A stretch of DNA of 64,000 nt from Arthrobacter sp. SLBN-122 (lineage in GTDB: Bacteria > Actinomycetota > Actinomycetes > Actinomycetales > Micrococcaceae): assembly GCF_006715165.1 (NCBI RefSeq), contig NZ_VFMS01000001.1, forward strand, positions 2,852,001 through 2,916,000. The letters run 5' to 3'. This document shows, piece after piece, positions 1 to 7,683 of this stretch (its first letter is position 1; each line of letters opens with the position of its first letter). The translations under genes and the position numbers were made by a program. Below the pieces are notes generated by a model that had not been told where the DNA came from, did not search any database, and saw nothing but the letters and a program-made list of their open reading frames with translations.

Positions 1-73
1 AATCGAACTCGCGCTCAAAATCGATGAAGGGGACGCCCTCGGGAACGCTGAGTTTCAGGGAATTGCTCATCAT
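1..73 (-). CDS. SRPBCC/AHSA1-family protein, N-terminal fragment
   Basis: Only the first 24 codons are inside the window; the gene runs off the left edge. On the minus strand an ATGATG pair at 73-68 starts a reading frame beginning MMSNSLKLSVPEGVPF. The first ATG overlaps the stop codon of the upstream ArsR gene as ATGA, so the two are translationally coupled. An ArsR repressor followed by an SRPBCC (START-like, Aha1-type) protein is a very common bacterial pair. The family call rests mostly on that context, because the fragment is too short for domain evidence. SRPBCC proteins bind hydrophobic ligands in a helix-grip cavity; the ligand here is unknown. Start at 73 or 70 is undecided. Confidence 0.55.
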   Translation of the reverse strand, partial: MMSNSLKLSVPEGVPFIDFEREFD

Positions 74-429
74 GACTCCTTGGATGATTCATCGCCGCTG
101 TCCGCGGTGTTTGATTTGAGTACGGCATCCAGGCTGCGGAACTGCCCTTCACGCACCAACCGGTAGCGGTCGATCCATGCGGTCAGCGCCTCAAGCCGCG
201 CCGGGTTCAGGTGGACGGGCCTGCGCTGCGCGTCCCTGCTTCGGGTCACCAGTTCCGCCTGCTCGAGCACCTGGATATGTTTCGAAACCGCCTGCTTGGA
301 GATTTCGAACGGTTCTGCCAATTCGTTCACTGTTGCCGGGCCCCGGCTGAGCCGTGCAATGATGCTCCTTCGCACGGGATCTGCCAAGGCCATGAAGGCC
401 GAGTCCAAGGCCGCACTTTCAGAGTTCAT
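70..429 (-). CDS. ArsR-family winged-helix repressor
   Basis: This is a 119-residue regulator with the whole ArsR/SmtB-type winged helix: ALADPVRRSIIARLSRG (helices 1-2), VNELAEPFEISKQAVSKHIQVLE (the HTH, about residues 33-55), then a wing with RRPVHLNP. It has no metal-binding cysteines, so it belongs to the metal-independent branch that usually pairs with an SRPBCC protein, as here (4-nt overlap with the downstream gene). Upstream, an AACC-TTTC-GGTT inverted repeat at 448-459 could be its autoregulatory operator, but this is a guess. It is divergent from the tautomerase gene at 583. The family is certain; the effector is unknown. Confidence 0.9.
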   Translation of the reverse strand: MNSESAALDSAFMALADPVRRSIIARLSRGPATVNELAEPFEISKQAVSKHIQVLEQAELVTRSRDAQRRPVHLNPARLEALTAWIDRYRLVREGQFRSLDAVLKSNTADSGDESSKES

Positions 430-545
430 CGTTACCCGTTTCTAGCCAACCTTTCGGTTTATCAAGCAGATGATTGTCTAAGGATAGTCCCCTCCATGTG
501 CCGCTTCAAGACCTAAAGCCCTTGTCTCGTGGATTCTCAGTTTGT

Positions 546-565
546 TAGTATGTCAGCACAAACTA
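546..565 (+). promoter_or_regulatory. IolR-like operator over the tautomerase promoter
   Basis: TAGTATGTCAGCACAAACTA is a 20-bp palindrome of the form TAGTnTGTnnnnACAnACTA. It covers the likely -10 box TAGTAT (546-551), which lies 18 nt after a -35-like TTGTCT (522-527). The same core recurs before iolC (1036-1055) and before the second permease (15879-15891). Position over the -10 implies repression. The palindrome is seen directly; assigning it to the GntR protein at 14957 is inference. Confidence 0.75.
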
Positions 566-582
566 TGTGAAGGAGAAGTTCC

Positions 583-987
583 ATGCCATTGGTTCGCATC
601 GACGTTAATGAAGGGCGCAGCGCGGAGGACCTGCAGCAGCTCAGCCGCGGAATCCACGACGCGATCCTTGCCGAGTACGGCATTCCGGAGCGGGACTACT
701 TCCACATCCTGACCGAGCACCCGCAGGGCCAGATATTCGCCCAGGATGCCGGACTGGGGTTTGAGCGCACCGGGGGAGTTGTGATGATCCAGATCTTCAC
801 CCAGGGCGGGCGTTCGCAGGAGGCCAAGCAGCGGCTCTTCGCGGCGGTGGCCGAAAAGCTTGCGGCAGTTGGCGTGGCCGGGGAGGACGTCTTCATTGGC
901 TATGTCGAAAACACGGCCGGTGACTGGTCCTTCGGCTTTGGCCGCGCGCAGTACGTAACGGGCGAATTGGCCGTTCCGAGGAAGTAG
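583..987 (+). CDS. Tautomerase-superfamily protein, MSAD-like
   Basis: This is a 134-residue member of the Tautomerase_2 group, with the catalytic Pro directly after the initiator Met (MPLVRIDVNEGRS). From memory it aligns along its length with Pseudomonas malonate-semialdehyde decarboxylase (MSAD). The shared features are Pro1, the PxxD at 34-37 that supplies MSAD Asp37, a GRS arginine at 76 matching Arg75, and the closing VENTAGDWSFGFGRAQYVTGEL. The MSAD Arg73 position is Gly or Gln here, so decarboxylase activity is not assured; it may be a plain keto-enol tautomerase. An operator identical in core to that of iolC overlaps its promoter, and iolC starts 188 nt downstream. Malonate semialdehyde is made by this same pathway. 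RBS is AAGGAGAAG at 570-578. Family is firm, substrate inferred. Confidence 0.8.
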   Translation: MPLVRIDVNEGRSAEDLQQLSRGIHDAILAEYGIPERDYFHILTEHPQGQIFAQDAGLGFERTGGVVMIQIFTQGGRSQEAKQRLFAAVAEKLAAVGVAGEDVFIGYVENTAGDWSFGFGRAQYVTGELAVPRK

Positions 988-993
988 AAGAAG

Positions 994-1017
994 CGCCCAT
1001 TCGTTGGGGGGTGGGCG
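994..1017 (+). terminator. Hairpin after the tautomerase gene
   Basis: CGCCCA (994-999) pairs with TGGGCG (1012-1017) a few nucleotides past the stop codon at 987. There is no U-tract, so termination is uncertain. It separates the tautomerase transcript from the iolC promoter just downstream. Confidence 0.4.
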
Positions 1018-1035
1018 TATCGCAAATCTCGTTGT

Positions 1036-1061
1036 AAGTATGTCAGTACAAACTTTTGACA
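1036..1061 (+). promoter_or_regulatory. IolR-like operator and -35 box of the iol operon
   Basis: AAGTATGTCAGTACAAACTT (1036-1055) is a palindrome AAGTnTGTnnnnACAnACTT, and it abuts a perfect -35 TTGACA at 1056-1061. The -10 about 17-18 nt further on is poor (CAAAGT near 1079). The operator core differs by one base from that before the tautomerase. It resembles, from memory, the TGWC...ACA layout of the Corynebacterium glutamicum IolR site. Confidence 0.7.
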
Positions 1062-1175
1062 GGACATTCGATCTAGGGCAAAGTAGTGCCTGTGGCCCAC
1101 ACCACGGCCTGCCAGTCCCGGAACTCCTGCCCCTCAAAGGATTCGAGTTCCACACCAGAAAGGTCCACGATTCAC

Positions 1176-2180
1176 GTGACCCACGAGCTTCTTACGATCG
1201 GGCGCATCAGCGTTGATATCTACCCGAACGACATCGGGGTTGGCCTGGAGGACGTTAATTCCTTCGGCAAATACCTTGGCGGTTCGCCCTCCAACGTCGC
1301 CGTTGCAGCAGCCCGCCACGGACGCCGCACCGGCGTCATCACCCGCACCGGGGATGATCCGTTCGGCACCTACCTGCACCGCGAACTGCACAAGTTCAAC
1401 GTCGATGACACCTACGTCACGCCGGTCAAGGACTGGCCCACCGCGGTGACCTTCTGCGCCATCAAGCCAGCCACGGACGAGTTTCCGCTGTACTTCTACG
1501 GCCGGTTCCCCACCGCGCCGGACCTGCAGATCGAGGCCGGGGAACTGGACCTCGACGCCATCCGCGGAGCCGGGATCTTCTGGTCCACCGTCACGGGCCT
1601 GTGCCAGGAACCCTCCCGCAGCGCCCACATCGCCGCCCACCAGGCCCGTCCCCGCACCGGCCTGGCCGAGGGGCAGTTCACTATCCTGGACCTGGACTAC
1701 CGGCCCATGTTCTGGGCATCGGAAGAGGAGGCCCGCACCGAGGTCGCCAAGATCCTGCCGCACGTTACCGTTGCCATCGGCAACGACAAGGAATGCGCCG
1801 TGGCCGTAGGCGAAGGCACCCCGGATGAGCAGGCAGACCGGCTCCTGGCAGCCGGCGTGGAAATCGCCGTCGTCAAGCTTGGCGCGGAAGGCGTGATGGC
1901 CAAGACCCGCACCGAACGCGTGGTCTCCGCTCCCGTCCCGGTGGAAACCCTGAACGGCCTGGGTGCCGGCGACTCCTTCGGCGGCGCCTTCTGCCACGGG
2001 CTGCTGTCGGGGTGGCCGCTGGCACAGGTCCTGGACTACGCCAACGCCGCCGGCGCCATTGTGGCTTCCCGCCTTTCCTGCGCCGATGCCATGCCGACGC
2101 CGGATGAGGTCACCTCGCTGCTGGCCGAACGCGGCCGCGCGGTTCCCGGCGCCTCGATTCCCGAAGGAGCAGCACTGTGA
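1176..2180 (+). CDS. iolC: 5-dehydro-2-deoxygluconokinase IolC
   Basis: This is a PfkB-family sugar kinase of 334 residues that phosphorylates 2-deoxy-5-keto-D-gluconate to its 6-phosphate. The N-terminal LTIGRISVDIYPND and FGKYLGGSPSNVAVAAARHG are the IolC-type substrate-binding start. The C-terminal LNGLGAGDSFGGAFCHGLL is the PfkB signature with the catalytic Asp of GAGD. I chose the GTG at 1176 because family members begin just before the TIGR strand and AGAAAGG precedes it; an upstream in-frame ATG at 1086 adds 30 residues unlike the family. The next gene overlaps by 4 nt (GTGA). First gene of the main inositol operon. Confidence 0.93.
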   Translation: MTHELLTIGRISVDIYPNDIGVGLEDVNSFGKYLGGSPSNVAVAAARHGRRTGVITRTGDDPFGTYLHRELHKFNVDDTYVTPVKDWPTAVTFCAIKPATDEFPLYFYGRFPTAPDLQIEAGELDLDAIRGAGIFWSTVTGLCQEPSRSAHIAAHQARPRTGLAEGQFTILDLDYRPMFWASEEEARTEVAKILPHVTVAIGNDKECAVAVGEGTPDEQADRLLAAGVEIAVVKLGAEGVMAKTRTERVVSAPVPVETLNGLGAGDSFGGAFCHGLLSGWPLAQVLDYANAAGAIVASRLSCADAMPTPDEVTSLLAERGRAVPGASIPEGAAL

Positions 2181-3115
2181 CCCTCACTCCGTTAGCGTCG
2201 AACAACGCACTGGACGACGATCCGCGCCGCTATGAGCACCTGAGCACCATCCGCCTGGAAGACCCGGATGCCGTGGCCCGTGCCGCCAAGTCCCGCAGGC
2301 GCCACCCCGGCCTGAAGTCGGGCCGGCAGAACTTCATCGTCGCCGCAGACCACCCCGCCCGCGGCGCCCTTGCCGTCGGCAGCGACCCCGTGGCCATGGC
2401 CGACCGGCGTCAGCTACTGGACCGGCTGCAAATCGCCCTGGCCAACCCCGCCGTTGACGGTGTCCTGGCGTCCCCGGACATCATGGACGACCTGCTGCTG
2501 CTGGGCGCCCTGGACGGCAAGCTGGTGTTCGGTTCGATGAACCGCGGCGGCCTGTCCGGGCTGGTCAACGAGTTCGACGACCGCTTCACCGGCCACACCG
2601 CAGCAGCGCTGGAGGCTCTGGGAGCTGACGGTGGCAAGATGCTGACCCGCATCTGCCTGGGCGACCCCGACACCGTGGCCACGCTGGAAGCGACCGCGAA
2701 GGCCATTGATTCGCTGGCGGAGCGGAAGCTGATCGCCATGGTGGAACCGTTCCTCTCTGTCCGCGAGAACGGTAAAGTCCGCAACGACCTGTCCACCAAC
2801 GCCGTGATCAAGTCCATCGCGATCGCCGAAGGCCTGGGTTCCACCAGCGCCTACACCTGGATGAAGCTTCCCGTGGTAGCCGAAATGGAACGCGTCATGG
2901 CCGCCACCACCATGCCCACCGTCCTGCTGGGCGGGGACCCGGACGGCACCCAGGACGAGGTCTTCGCGTCCTGGCAGGCCGCACTGGCTCTGCCCGGCGT
3001 CCAGGGCCTCACGGTTGGCCGGACGCTGCTTTACCCGGCAGACGGGGATGTCGCGGGCGCCGTCGCCAGCGCCGCCTCGCTGCTGCACCACACCACTGAA
3101 ATCCCGGAGAACTAG
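2177..3115 (+). CDS. Cgl0159-family aldolase (probable IolJ role)
   Basis: This is a 312-residue (beta/alpha)8 protein of the Cgl0159 type, the aldolase-like gene found beside iolC in actinobacterial inositol clusters. It should split 2-deoxy-5-keto-gluconate 6-phosphate into dihydroxyacetone phosphate and malonate semialdehyde. Sequence features include VAADHPARG near the N-terminus, DGVLASPDIMDDLLLLG, and YTWMKLPVV, whose lysine (about residue 232) is a candidate Schiff-base residue. It is not similar to class II IolJ of Bacillus, so the role comes from family context and from the absence of any other aldolase in the cluster. The start GTG overlaps the iolC stop. Likely co-translated with IolC, whose product it would use. 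Confidence 0.75.
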   Translation: MTLTPLASNNALDDDPRRYEHLSTIRLEDPDAVARAAKSRRRHPGLKSGRQNFIVAADHPARGALAVGSDPVAMADRRQLLDRLQIALANPAVDGVLASPDIMDDLLLLGALDGKLVFGSMNRGGLSGLVNEFDDRFTGHTAAALEALGADGGKMLTRICLGDPDTVATLEATAKAIDSLAERKLIAMVEPFLSVRENGKVRNDLSTNAVIKSIAIAEGLGSTSAYTWMKLPVVAEMERVMAATTMPTVLLGGDPDGTQDEVFASWQAALALPGVQGLTVGRTLLYPADGDVAGAVASAASLLHHTTEIPEN

Positions 3116-3117
3116 CC

Positions 3118-5097
3118 ATGGGCACAACAACAGGAACGCGCAGGATGACGGTGGCGCAGGCCGTCGTCGAATACCTTTCCAAGCAGTACACGGTTGACTC
3201 GGTCAACGGCGTTGAGTACCGCGAACGGCTCATTCCGGGCACGTTCGGTATTTTCGGGCACGGCAACGTGGCCGGTGTGGGCCAGGCCCTGAAGCAGTAC
3301 CAACAGCTGGACCCGGCCATCATGCCGTACTACCAGGGCCGGAACGAGCAGGCCCAGGTCCACCAGGCCGTCGGGTACGCCCGGCACACCCGCCGCCGCC
3401 AGACGTTCGCGGTCAGCACCTCGATCGGCCCGGGCTCCTCGAACCTGCTGACCGGTGCCGCGCTGGCCACGACCAACCGGCTTCCGGTGCTGCTGCTGCC
3501 GAGTGACACGTTCGCCACCCGAGCTGCAGACCCCGTGCTGCAGCAGCTGGAACAGCCCTACGCCTACGACCTCACGGTCAACGACGCGTTCCGGCCGCTG
3601 TCCAAGTTCTTCGACCGCGTCACCCGCCCCGAGCAGCTGTTCTCCGCGTTCCACCACGGCCTGCGGGTCCTCACCGACCCTGCCGAGACCGGTGCCGTGA
3701 CCATCTCGCTGCCGCAGGACGTCCAGGCCGAGGCCTTCGACGTCCCGGCGGAATTCCTGGCCGAGCGCGAGTGGCGGATCCGCCGCCCGGAGGCTGACGA
3801 TGACGACATTGCCCGCGCCGCGGCCGCTATCCGGGCTGCCAAGCGCCCGCTGATCATCGCCGGCGGCGGCGTCCTTTACGCCTATGCCAATGACGAACTC
3901 GCGAAGTTCGTGGAGCTGACCGGCATCCCGGTGGGCAACACCCAGGCCGGCGTCGGCGTCCTGCCCTGGGACCACCAGCACTCACTGGGTGCCATCGGCT
4001 CCACAGGCACGACGGCGGCCAACGCCATCGCAGCTGAGGCGGACCTGATCATCGGCATCGGCACGCGCTACGAGGACTTCACCACCGCGTCCCGGACCGC
4101 CTTCCAGAACCCTGACGTGCGCTTCATTAACGTCAACGTGGCCCCGATCGATGCCTACAAGCACGGCACCACGCTCCCGATCGTGGCCGATGCCCGCAAG
4201 GCACTGGTGAAGCTCAACGCAGCACTGGGCGGCTACCGGGTAGGCGCCGACCTGGAACAGAAGGTCGCGGCCGAGAAGAAGCGCTGGAACGACACGGTGG
4301 ACGAGGCGTTCGACACCCGCTACACCCCGCTGCCCGCCCAGAATGAGATCATCGGCGCCACCAACCGGGCCATGGACCCGCGCGACGTTGTCATCTGCGC
4401 GGCCGGGTCCCTGCCCGGGGACCTGCACAAGATGTGGCGCGTCCGGGACCCGTTCGGCTACCACGTCGAATACGCCTACTCCTGCATGGGCTACGAGATC
4501 CCCGGCGGCCTGGGCGTCAAGCGTGCAGCGCTTGCAGAAGCGGCGGAAAGTACGACGGCGGGCGGCGAGGGCCGCGCTGACGTCCGTGACGTCGTCGTCA
4601 TGGTGGGGGACGGCTCCTATCTGATGATGCACACCGAACTGGTCACCGCCGTCGCCGAACGCATCAAGCTGATCGTGGTCCTGATCCAGAACCACGGCTA
4701 CGCCTCCATCGGCTCCCTCTCCGAATCCCTCGGCTCACAGCGGTTCGGCACCCAGTACCGGGCATTGAACGAGGAACAGCACAGCTTCGACGAAGGCGAG
4801 ACCCTGCCCGTGGACCTGGCCCTGAACGCCGAGTCCCTGGGCGTGAAGGTCATCCGGATCGAGCCGGGGGAGAAGGTCATCGCCGAACTTGAGCAGGCCA
4901 TCCGCGATGCCAAGGCCGCTCCCGAGCGCAGCGGACCCATCCTGATCCACGTCGAATCCGACCCGCTGCTGGACGCACCGTCCTCCGAGTCCTGGTGGGA
5001 CGTCCCCGTCTCCCAGGTCTCCGAACTCGACTCCACCAAGCAGGCCTTCCAGACCTACGTCGACCACAAGTCACGCCAGCGCAAACTGCTCGGCTGA
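3118..5097 (+). CDS. iolD: 3D-(3,5/4)-trihydroxycyclohexane-1,2-dione hydrolase IolD
   Basis: This is a 659-residue thiamine-diphosphate enzyme that opens the ring of the cyclic dione to 5-deoxy-D-glucuronate. The three-domain acetohydroxyacid-synthase fold is visible. The N-terminal PYR domain has GTFGIFGHGNVAGVG and the glutamate-containing YYQGRNEQAQVH. The middle Rossmann domain has PLIIAGGGVLYAYA. The C-terminal PP domain has VVMVGDGSYLMMHTELVTA and ends the diphosphate motif in NHGYASIGSL. The length and the QGRNEQ segment distinguish IolD from acetolactate synthase. ATG at 3118 follows the previous stop by 2 nt. It acts after IolE and before IolB, which in this genome lies in a separate operon at 14046. 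Confidence 0.95.
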   Translation: MGTTTGTRRMTVAQAVVEYLSKQYTVDSVNGVEYRERLIPGTFGIFGHGNVAGVGQALKQYQQLDPAIMPYYQGRNEQAQVHQAVGYARHTRRRQTFAVSTSIGPGSSNLLTGAALATTNRLPVLLLPSDTFATRAADPVLQQLEQPYAYDLTVNDAFRPLSKFFDRVTRPEQLFSAFHHGLRVLTDPAETGAVTISLPQDVQAEAFDVPAEFLAEREWRIRRPEADDDDIARAAAAIRAAKRPLIIAGGGVLYAYANDELAKFVELTGIPVGNTQAGVGVLPWDHQHSLGAIGSTGTTAANAIAAEADLIIGIGTRYEDFTTASRTAFQNPDVRFINVNVAPIDAYKHGTTLPIVADARKALVKLNAALGGYRVGADLEQKVAAEKKRWNDTVDEAFDTRYTPLPAQNEIIGATNRAMDPRDVVICAAGSLPGDLHKMWRVRDPFGYHVEYAYSCMGYEIPGGLGVKRAALAEAAESTTAGGEGRADVRDVVVMVGDGSYLMMHTELVTAVAERIKLIVVLIQNHGYASIGSLSESLGSQRFGTQYRALNEEQHSFDEGETLPVDLALNAESLGVKVIRIEPGEKVIAELEQAIRDAKAAPERSGPILIHVESDPLLDAPSSESWWDVPVSQVSELDSTKQAFQTYVDHKSRQRKLLG

Positions 5098-5138
5098 CGC
5101 CTGCTCCCTCCAAGACCCACCACTCAAGGAAGAGTCCC

Positions 5139-6650
5139 ATGACTGCCACCACCACTGAAACTGTCATCAACCACTTCATCAACGGCGCGGAGACCGCCGG
5201 CGAGGGTGAGCGCACCACCCCCGTATACAACCCCGCCACCGGTGCCGTGTCCGCCACGCTGCGCCTGGCCAACCGTGCCGACCTTGAGGCCACTGTCGCG
5301 GCCGCCCGCAAGGCCGCCGATACTTGGGGGGACATCTCCCTGGCCAAGCGCACCGCGGTGCTGTTCAAATTCCGCGAACTGGTCGCCTCCCACGTCGAGG
5401 AGCTGGCGCAGCTGGTCACGGCCGAGCATGGCAAGGTCATCTCCGACGCCAAGGGCGAAATCGGCCGTGGCCTGGAAGTCATCGAGTACGCCTGCGGCAT
5501 CCCCACGCTGCTCAAGGGCGACTACTCGGACCAGGTCTCCACCGGCATCGATGTGTTCAACTTCCGCGAACCCCTCGGTGTGGTGGCCGGCATCACCCCG
5601 TTCAATTTCCCGGTGATGGTGCCGCTGTGGATGGCGCCGATGGCGATCGCCACCGGCAACGCGTTCATCCTCAAGCCCTCCGAACGCGACCCCTCAGCCT
5701 CGCTGCTGCTGGCCAAGCTCTGGAAGGAAGCCGGCCTGCCCGATGGCGTGTTCCAGGTCCTGCACGGCGACAAGGAAACCGTGGACGGCCTGCTGACCCA
5801 CCCGGATGTGGACGGCATCTCCTTCGTCGGGTCCACCCCGATCGCCCAGTACGTCCACGAGACCGCCACCAAGCACGGCAAGCGGGTCCAGGCCCTGGGC
5901 GGGGCGAAGAACCACGCCATCGTGATGCCCGACGCCGACCTGGACAACACCGCCGACCACCTCGCCGCCGCCGCCTTCGGTTCCGCCGGTGAACGCTGCA
6001 TGGCGATCTCCGTCGCCGTGGCCGTCGGGGACGCAGCCGACCTCATCGTCAAGAAGGTCGAAGAGCGCGCCCTGGCCGTCAAGGTCAAGAACGGTACCGA
6101 ACCCGACGCCGAAATGGGTCCGGTCATCACCCCGGCCTCCAAGGAACGAATCGTACGGATCGTCACCGAAGCCGAAGCTGCCGGCGCCGCCATGGTGGTG
6201 GACGGCCGCGACCTGGTGGTCCCTGGCCACGAAGACGGCTTCTGGGTAGGCCCCACCGTGATCGACCACGTCAAGACCGAAATGACGGCCTACACCGAAG
6301 AAATCTTCGGGCCGGTCCTCGTTGTGGTCCGCGTTGACACCCTCGAAGACGGCATCAGGCTGATCAACGCCAACCCCTACGGCAACGGCACCGCCATCTT
6401 TACCTCCTCCGGTGCCGCCGCGCGCAAGTTCCAGCGCTCCGTGACCGTCGGCATGATCGGCATCAACGTGCCCCTGCCCGTCCCGGTGGCCTACCACTCC
6501 TTCGGCGGCTGGAAGGCATCCCTCTTCGGTGACAAGCACATCTATGGCCCCGAAGGCGTATCCTTCTACACCCGCGGCAAGGTGGTCACCTCCCGCTGGC
6601 CCGAAACCCACCACGCCTCCGGCGCCTCCTACAACTTCCCCTCCAACTGA
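5139..6650 (+). CDS. iolA: Methylmalonate-semialdehyde dehydrogenase (acylating) IolA
   Basis: This is a 503-residue aldehyde dehydrogenase that converts (methyl)malonate semialdehyde, CoA and NAD+ to acetyl-CoA or propionyl-CoA with loss of CO2. MMSDH hallmarks are present: GITPFNFPVMVPLWM, FVGSTPIAQYVHETA, the catalytic cysteine in FGSAGERCMAISVAV (about 288), and EEIFGPVL. The start at 5139 has AAGGAAGAG 5 nt upstream and gives the family N-terminus; the open frame extends back to 4995 inside iolD but has no comparable signal. It drains the toxic semialdehyde made by the aldolase at 2177. A compound inverted repeat starts 16 nt after its stop and precedes iolE. Confidence 0.95.
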   Translation: MTATTTETVINHFINGAETAGEGERTTPVYNPATGAVSATLRLANRADLEATVAAARKAADTWGDISLAKRTAVLFKFRELVASHVEELAQLVTAEHGKVISDAKGEIGRGLEVIEYACGIPTLLKGDYSDQVSTGIDVFNFREPLGVVAGITPFNFPVMVPLWMAPMAIATGNAFILKPSERDPSASLLLAKLWKEAGLPDGVFQVLHGDKETVDGLLTHPDVDGISFVGSTPIAQYVHETATKHGKRVQALGGAKNHAIVMPDADLDNTADHLAAAAFGSAGERCMAISVAVAVGDAADLIVKKVEERALAVKVKNGTEPDAEMGPVITPASKERIVRIVTEAEAAGAAMVVDGRDLVVPGHEDGFWVGPTVIDHVKTEMTAYTEEIFGPVLVVVRVDTLEDGIRLINANPYGNGTAIFTSSGAAARKFQRSVTVGMIGINVPLPVPVAYHSFGGWKASLFGDKHIYGPEGVSFYTRGKVVTSRWPETHHASGASYNFPSN

Positions 6651-6666
6651 TCCCCACTACCACCAC

Positions 6667-6728
6667 CATCGATTGCTCCGTACATGTCGTTTTGAACGAC
6701 CAAAACGACACCTGCGGAGCAATCGATG
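6667..6728 (+). repeat. Compound inverted repeat, copy 1 (iolA-iolE gap)
   Basis: The outer arms CATCGATTGCTCCG (6667-6680) and CGGAGCAATCGATG (6715-6728) are perfect complements. Nested inside, TGTCGTTTTG (6685-6694) pairs with CAAAACGACA (6701-6710) around a 6-nt loop. The inner part is shared with a second copy at 59898-59963, but the outer arms are unrelated. It lies 16 nt after the iolA stop. It could act as an mRNA hairpin that trims or attenuates the operon, or be a MITE-like unit sitting in a palindrome. It has no U-tract. Confidence 0.85.
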
Positions 6729-6742
6729 CAAAGGAACAGACA

Positions 6743-7654
6743 ATGACTGAGAACAAGCTGATCATCGGCACGGCGCCGGACTCCTGGGGCGTCTGGTTCG
6801 CAGACGATCCCAAGCAGACCCCGTGGGAACGGTTCCTCGACGAAGTGGCCGAGTCCGGCTATAAGTGGATCGAGCTGGGCCCGTACGGTTACCTTCCGAA
6901 CGATCCCACGCGCTTGGCGGAGGAACTCAAGCAGCGCGACCTCAAGGTCACCGCCGGTACCGTGTTCACTGCCTTCCACCGCGGGCTGGACCAGTGGGAA
7001 ACCGCCTGGGAGCCGGCCCGCAAGGTGGCCGAGCTCACCGCGGCCATGGGCGGCGAGCACATCGTGGTCATCCCGGCCATGTGGCGCGACGACGTCACCG
7101 GCGAAGCCGTGGAAAGCGGTACGCTGAGCGAGAAGGCCTGGAGCGACCTGTTCGCCGGCCACAACCGTCTGGGCAAGACCCTGCTGGAGGACTTCGGCCT
7201 CAAGCAGCAGTTCCACTCCCACGCCGACTCCCACGTCGGCGCGCAGCAGGACATCGAAACGCTGCTGGCCGCCACTGACCCGCAGTACCTGAACCTCTGC
7301 CTCGACACGGGGCACGCCGAGTACTGCGGCGCCTCCAGCCTGGACCTGATCAAGAACTACCCGGACCGGATCGGCTACCTGCACCTGAAGCAGATCAACC
7401 CGGACATCCTCAAGAAGGTCAACGAGGAAAACATGACCTGGGCCGCGGCCAACCTGGCCGGCGTCATGACCGAACCGCCCAACGGCCTGCCAGACCTGCG
7501 CGCGGTCATCGAAGCCGTGGAAGCCCTGAACCGGCCGATCTTCGGCATCGTGGAGCAGGACATGTATCCGGTGGCCTTCGACGTGCCGATGCCCATCGCC
7601 AAGCGCACCCGCAATTACCTGCTGTCCTGCGGCTCCCGCACAGCCGTAAGCTAA
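6743..7654 (+). CDS. iolE: Probable myo-inosose-2 dehydratase IolE
   Basis: This is a 303-residue xylose-isomerase-like TIM barrel starting IIGTAPDSWGVWFADDP. Metal-site residues typical of the fold are visible: KWIELGPYGYLP, HIVVIPAMW, QFHSHADSHVG, LCLDTGHAEYCG, GYLHLKQ and IVEQDMY. The expected reaction is dehydration of 2-keto-myo-inositol to the cyclic dione used by IolD. Two TIM-barrel proteins of this superfamily lie in the operon (this and 8771). I assign IolE here because the other has the IolH-type start MKIALDPTPFHH and no other dehydratase is present. An IolI-type isomerase is the alternative. ATG at 6743 has AAGGA 8 nt upstream. Confidence 0.75.
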   Translation: MTENKLIIGTAPDSWGVWFADDPKQTPWERFLDEVAESGYKWIELGPYGYLPNDPTRLAEELKQRDLKVTAGTVFTAFHRGLDQWETAWEPARKVAELTAAMGGEHIVVIPAMWRDDVTGEAVESGTLSEKAWSDLFAGHNRLGKTLLEDFGLKQQFHSHADSHVGAQQDIETLLAATDPQYLNLCLDTGHAEYCGASSLDLIKNYPDRIGYLHLKQINPDILKKVNEENMTWAAANLAGVMTEPPNGLPDLRAVIEAVEALNRPIFGIVEQDMYPVAFDVPMPIAKRTRNYLLSCGSRTAVS

Positions 7655-7683
7655 CCTCCGCCACACACCAAAGGACGAAAACA

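Noticed and set aside
553..1155. Minus-strand open frame of 200 codons over the tautomerase and its promoter
   Set aside because: It is antisense to a gene with a clean RBS, operator and recognised family, and shows no domain.
6743..7654. Assignment as IolI (inosose isomerase)
   Set aside because: The start and metal-site segments differ from Bacillus IolI as I recall it, and the operon would then lack a dehydratase. I kept IolE with moderate confidence.
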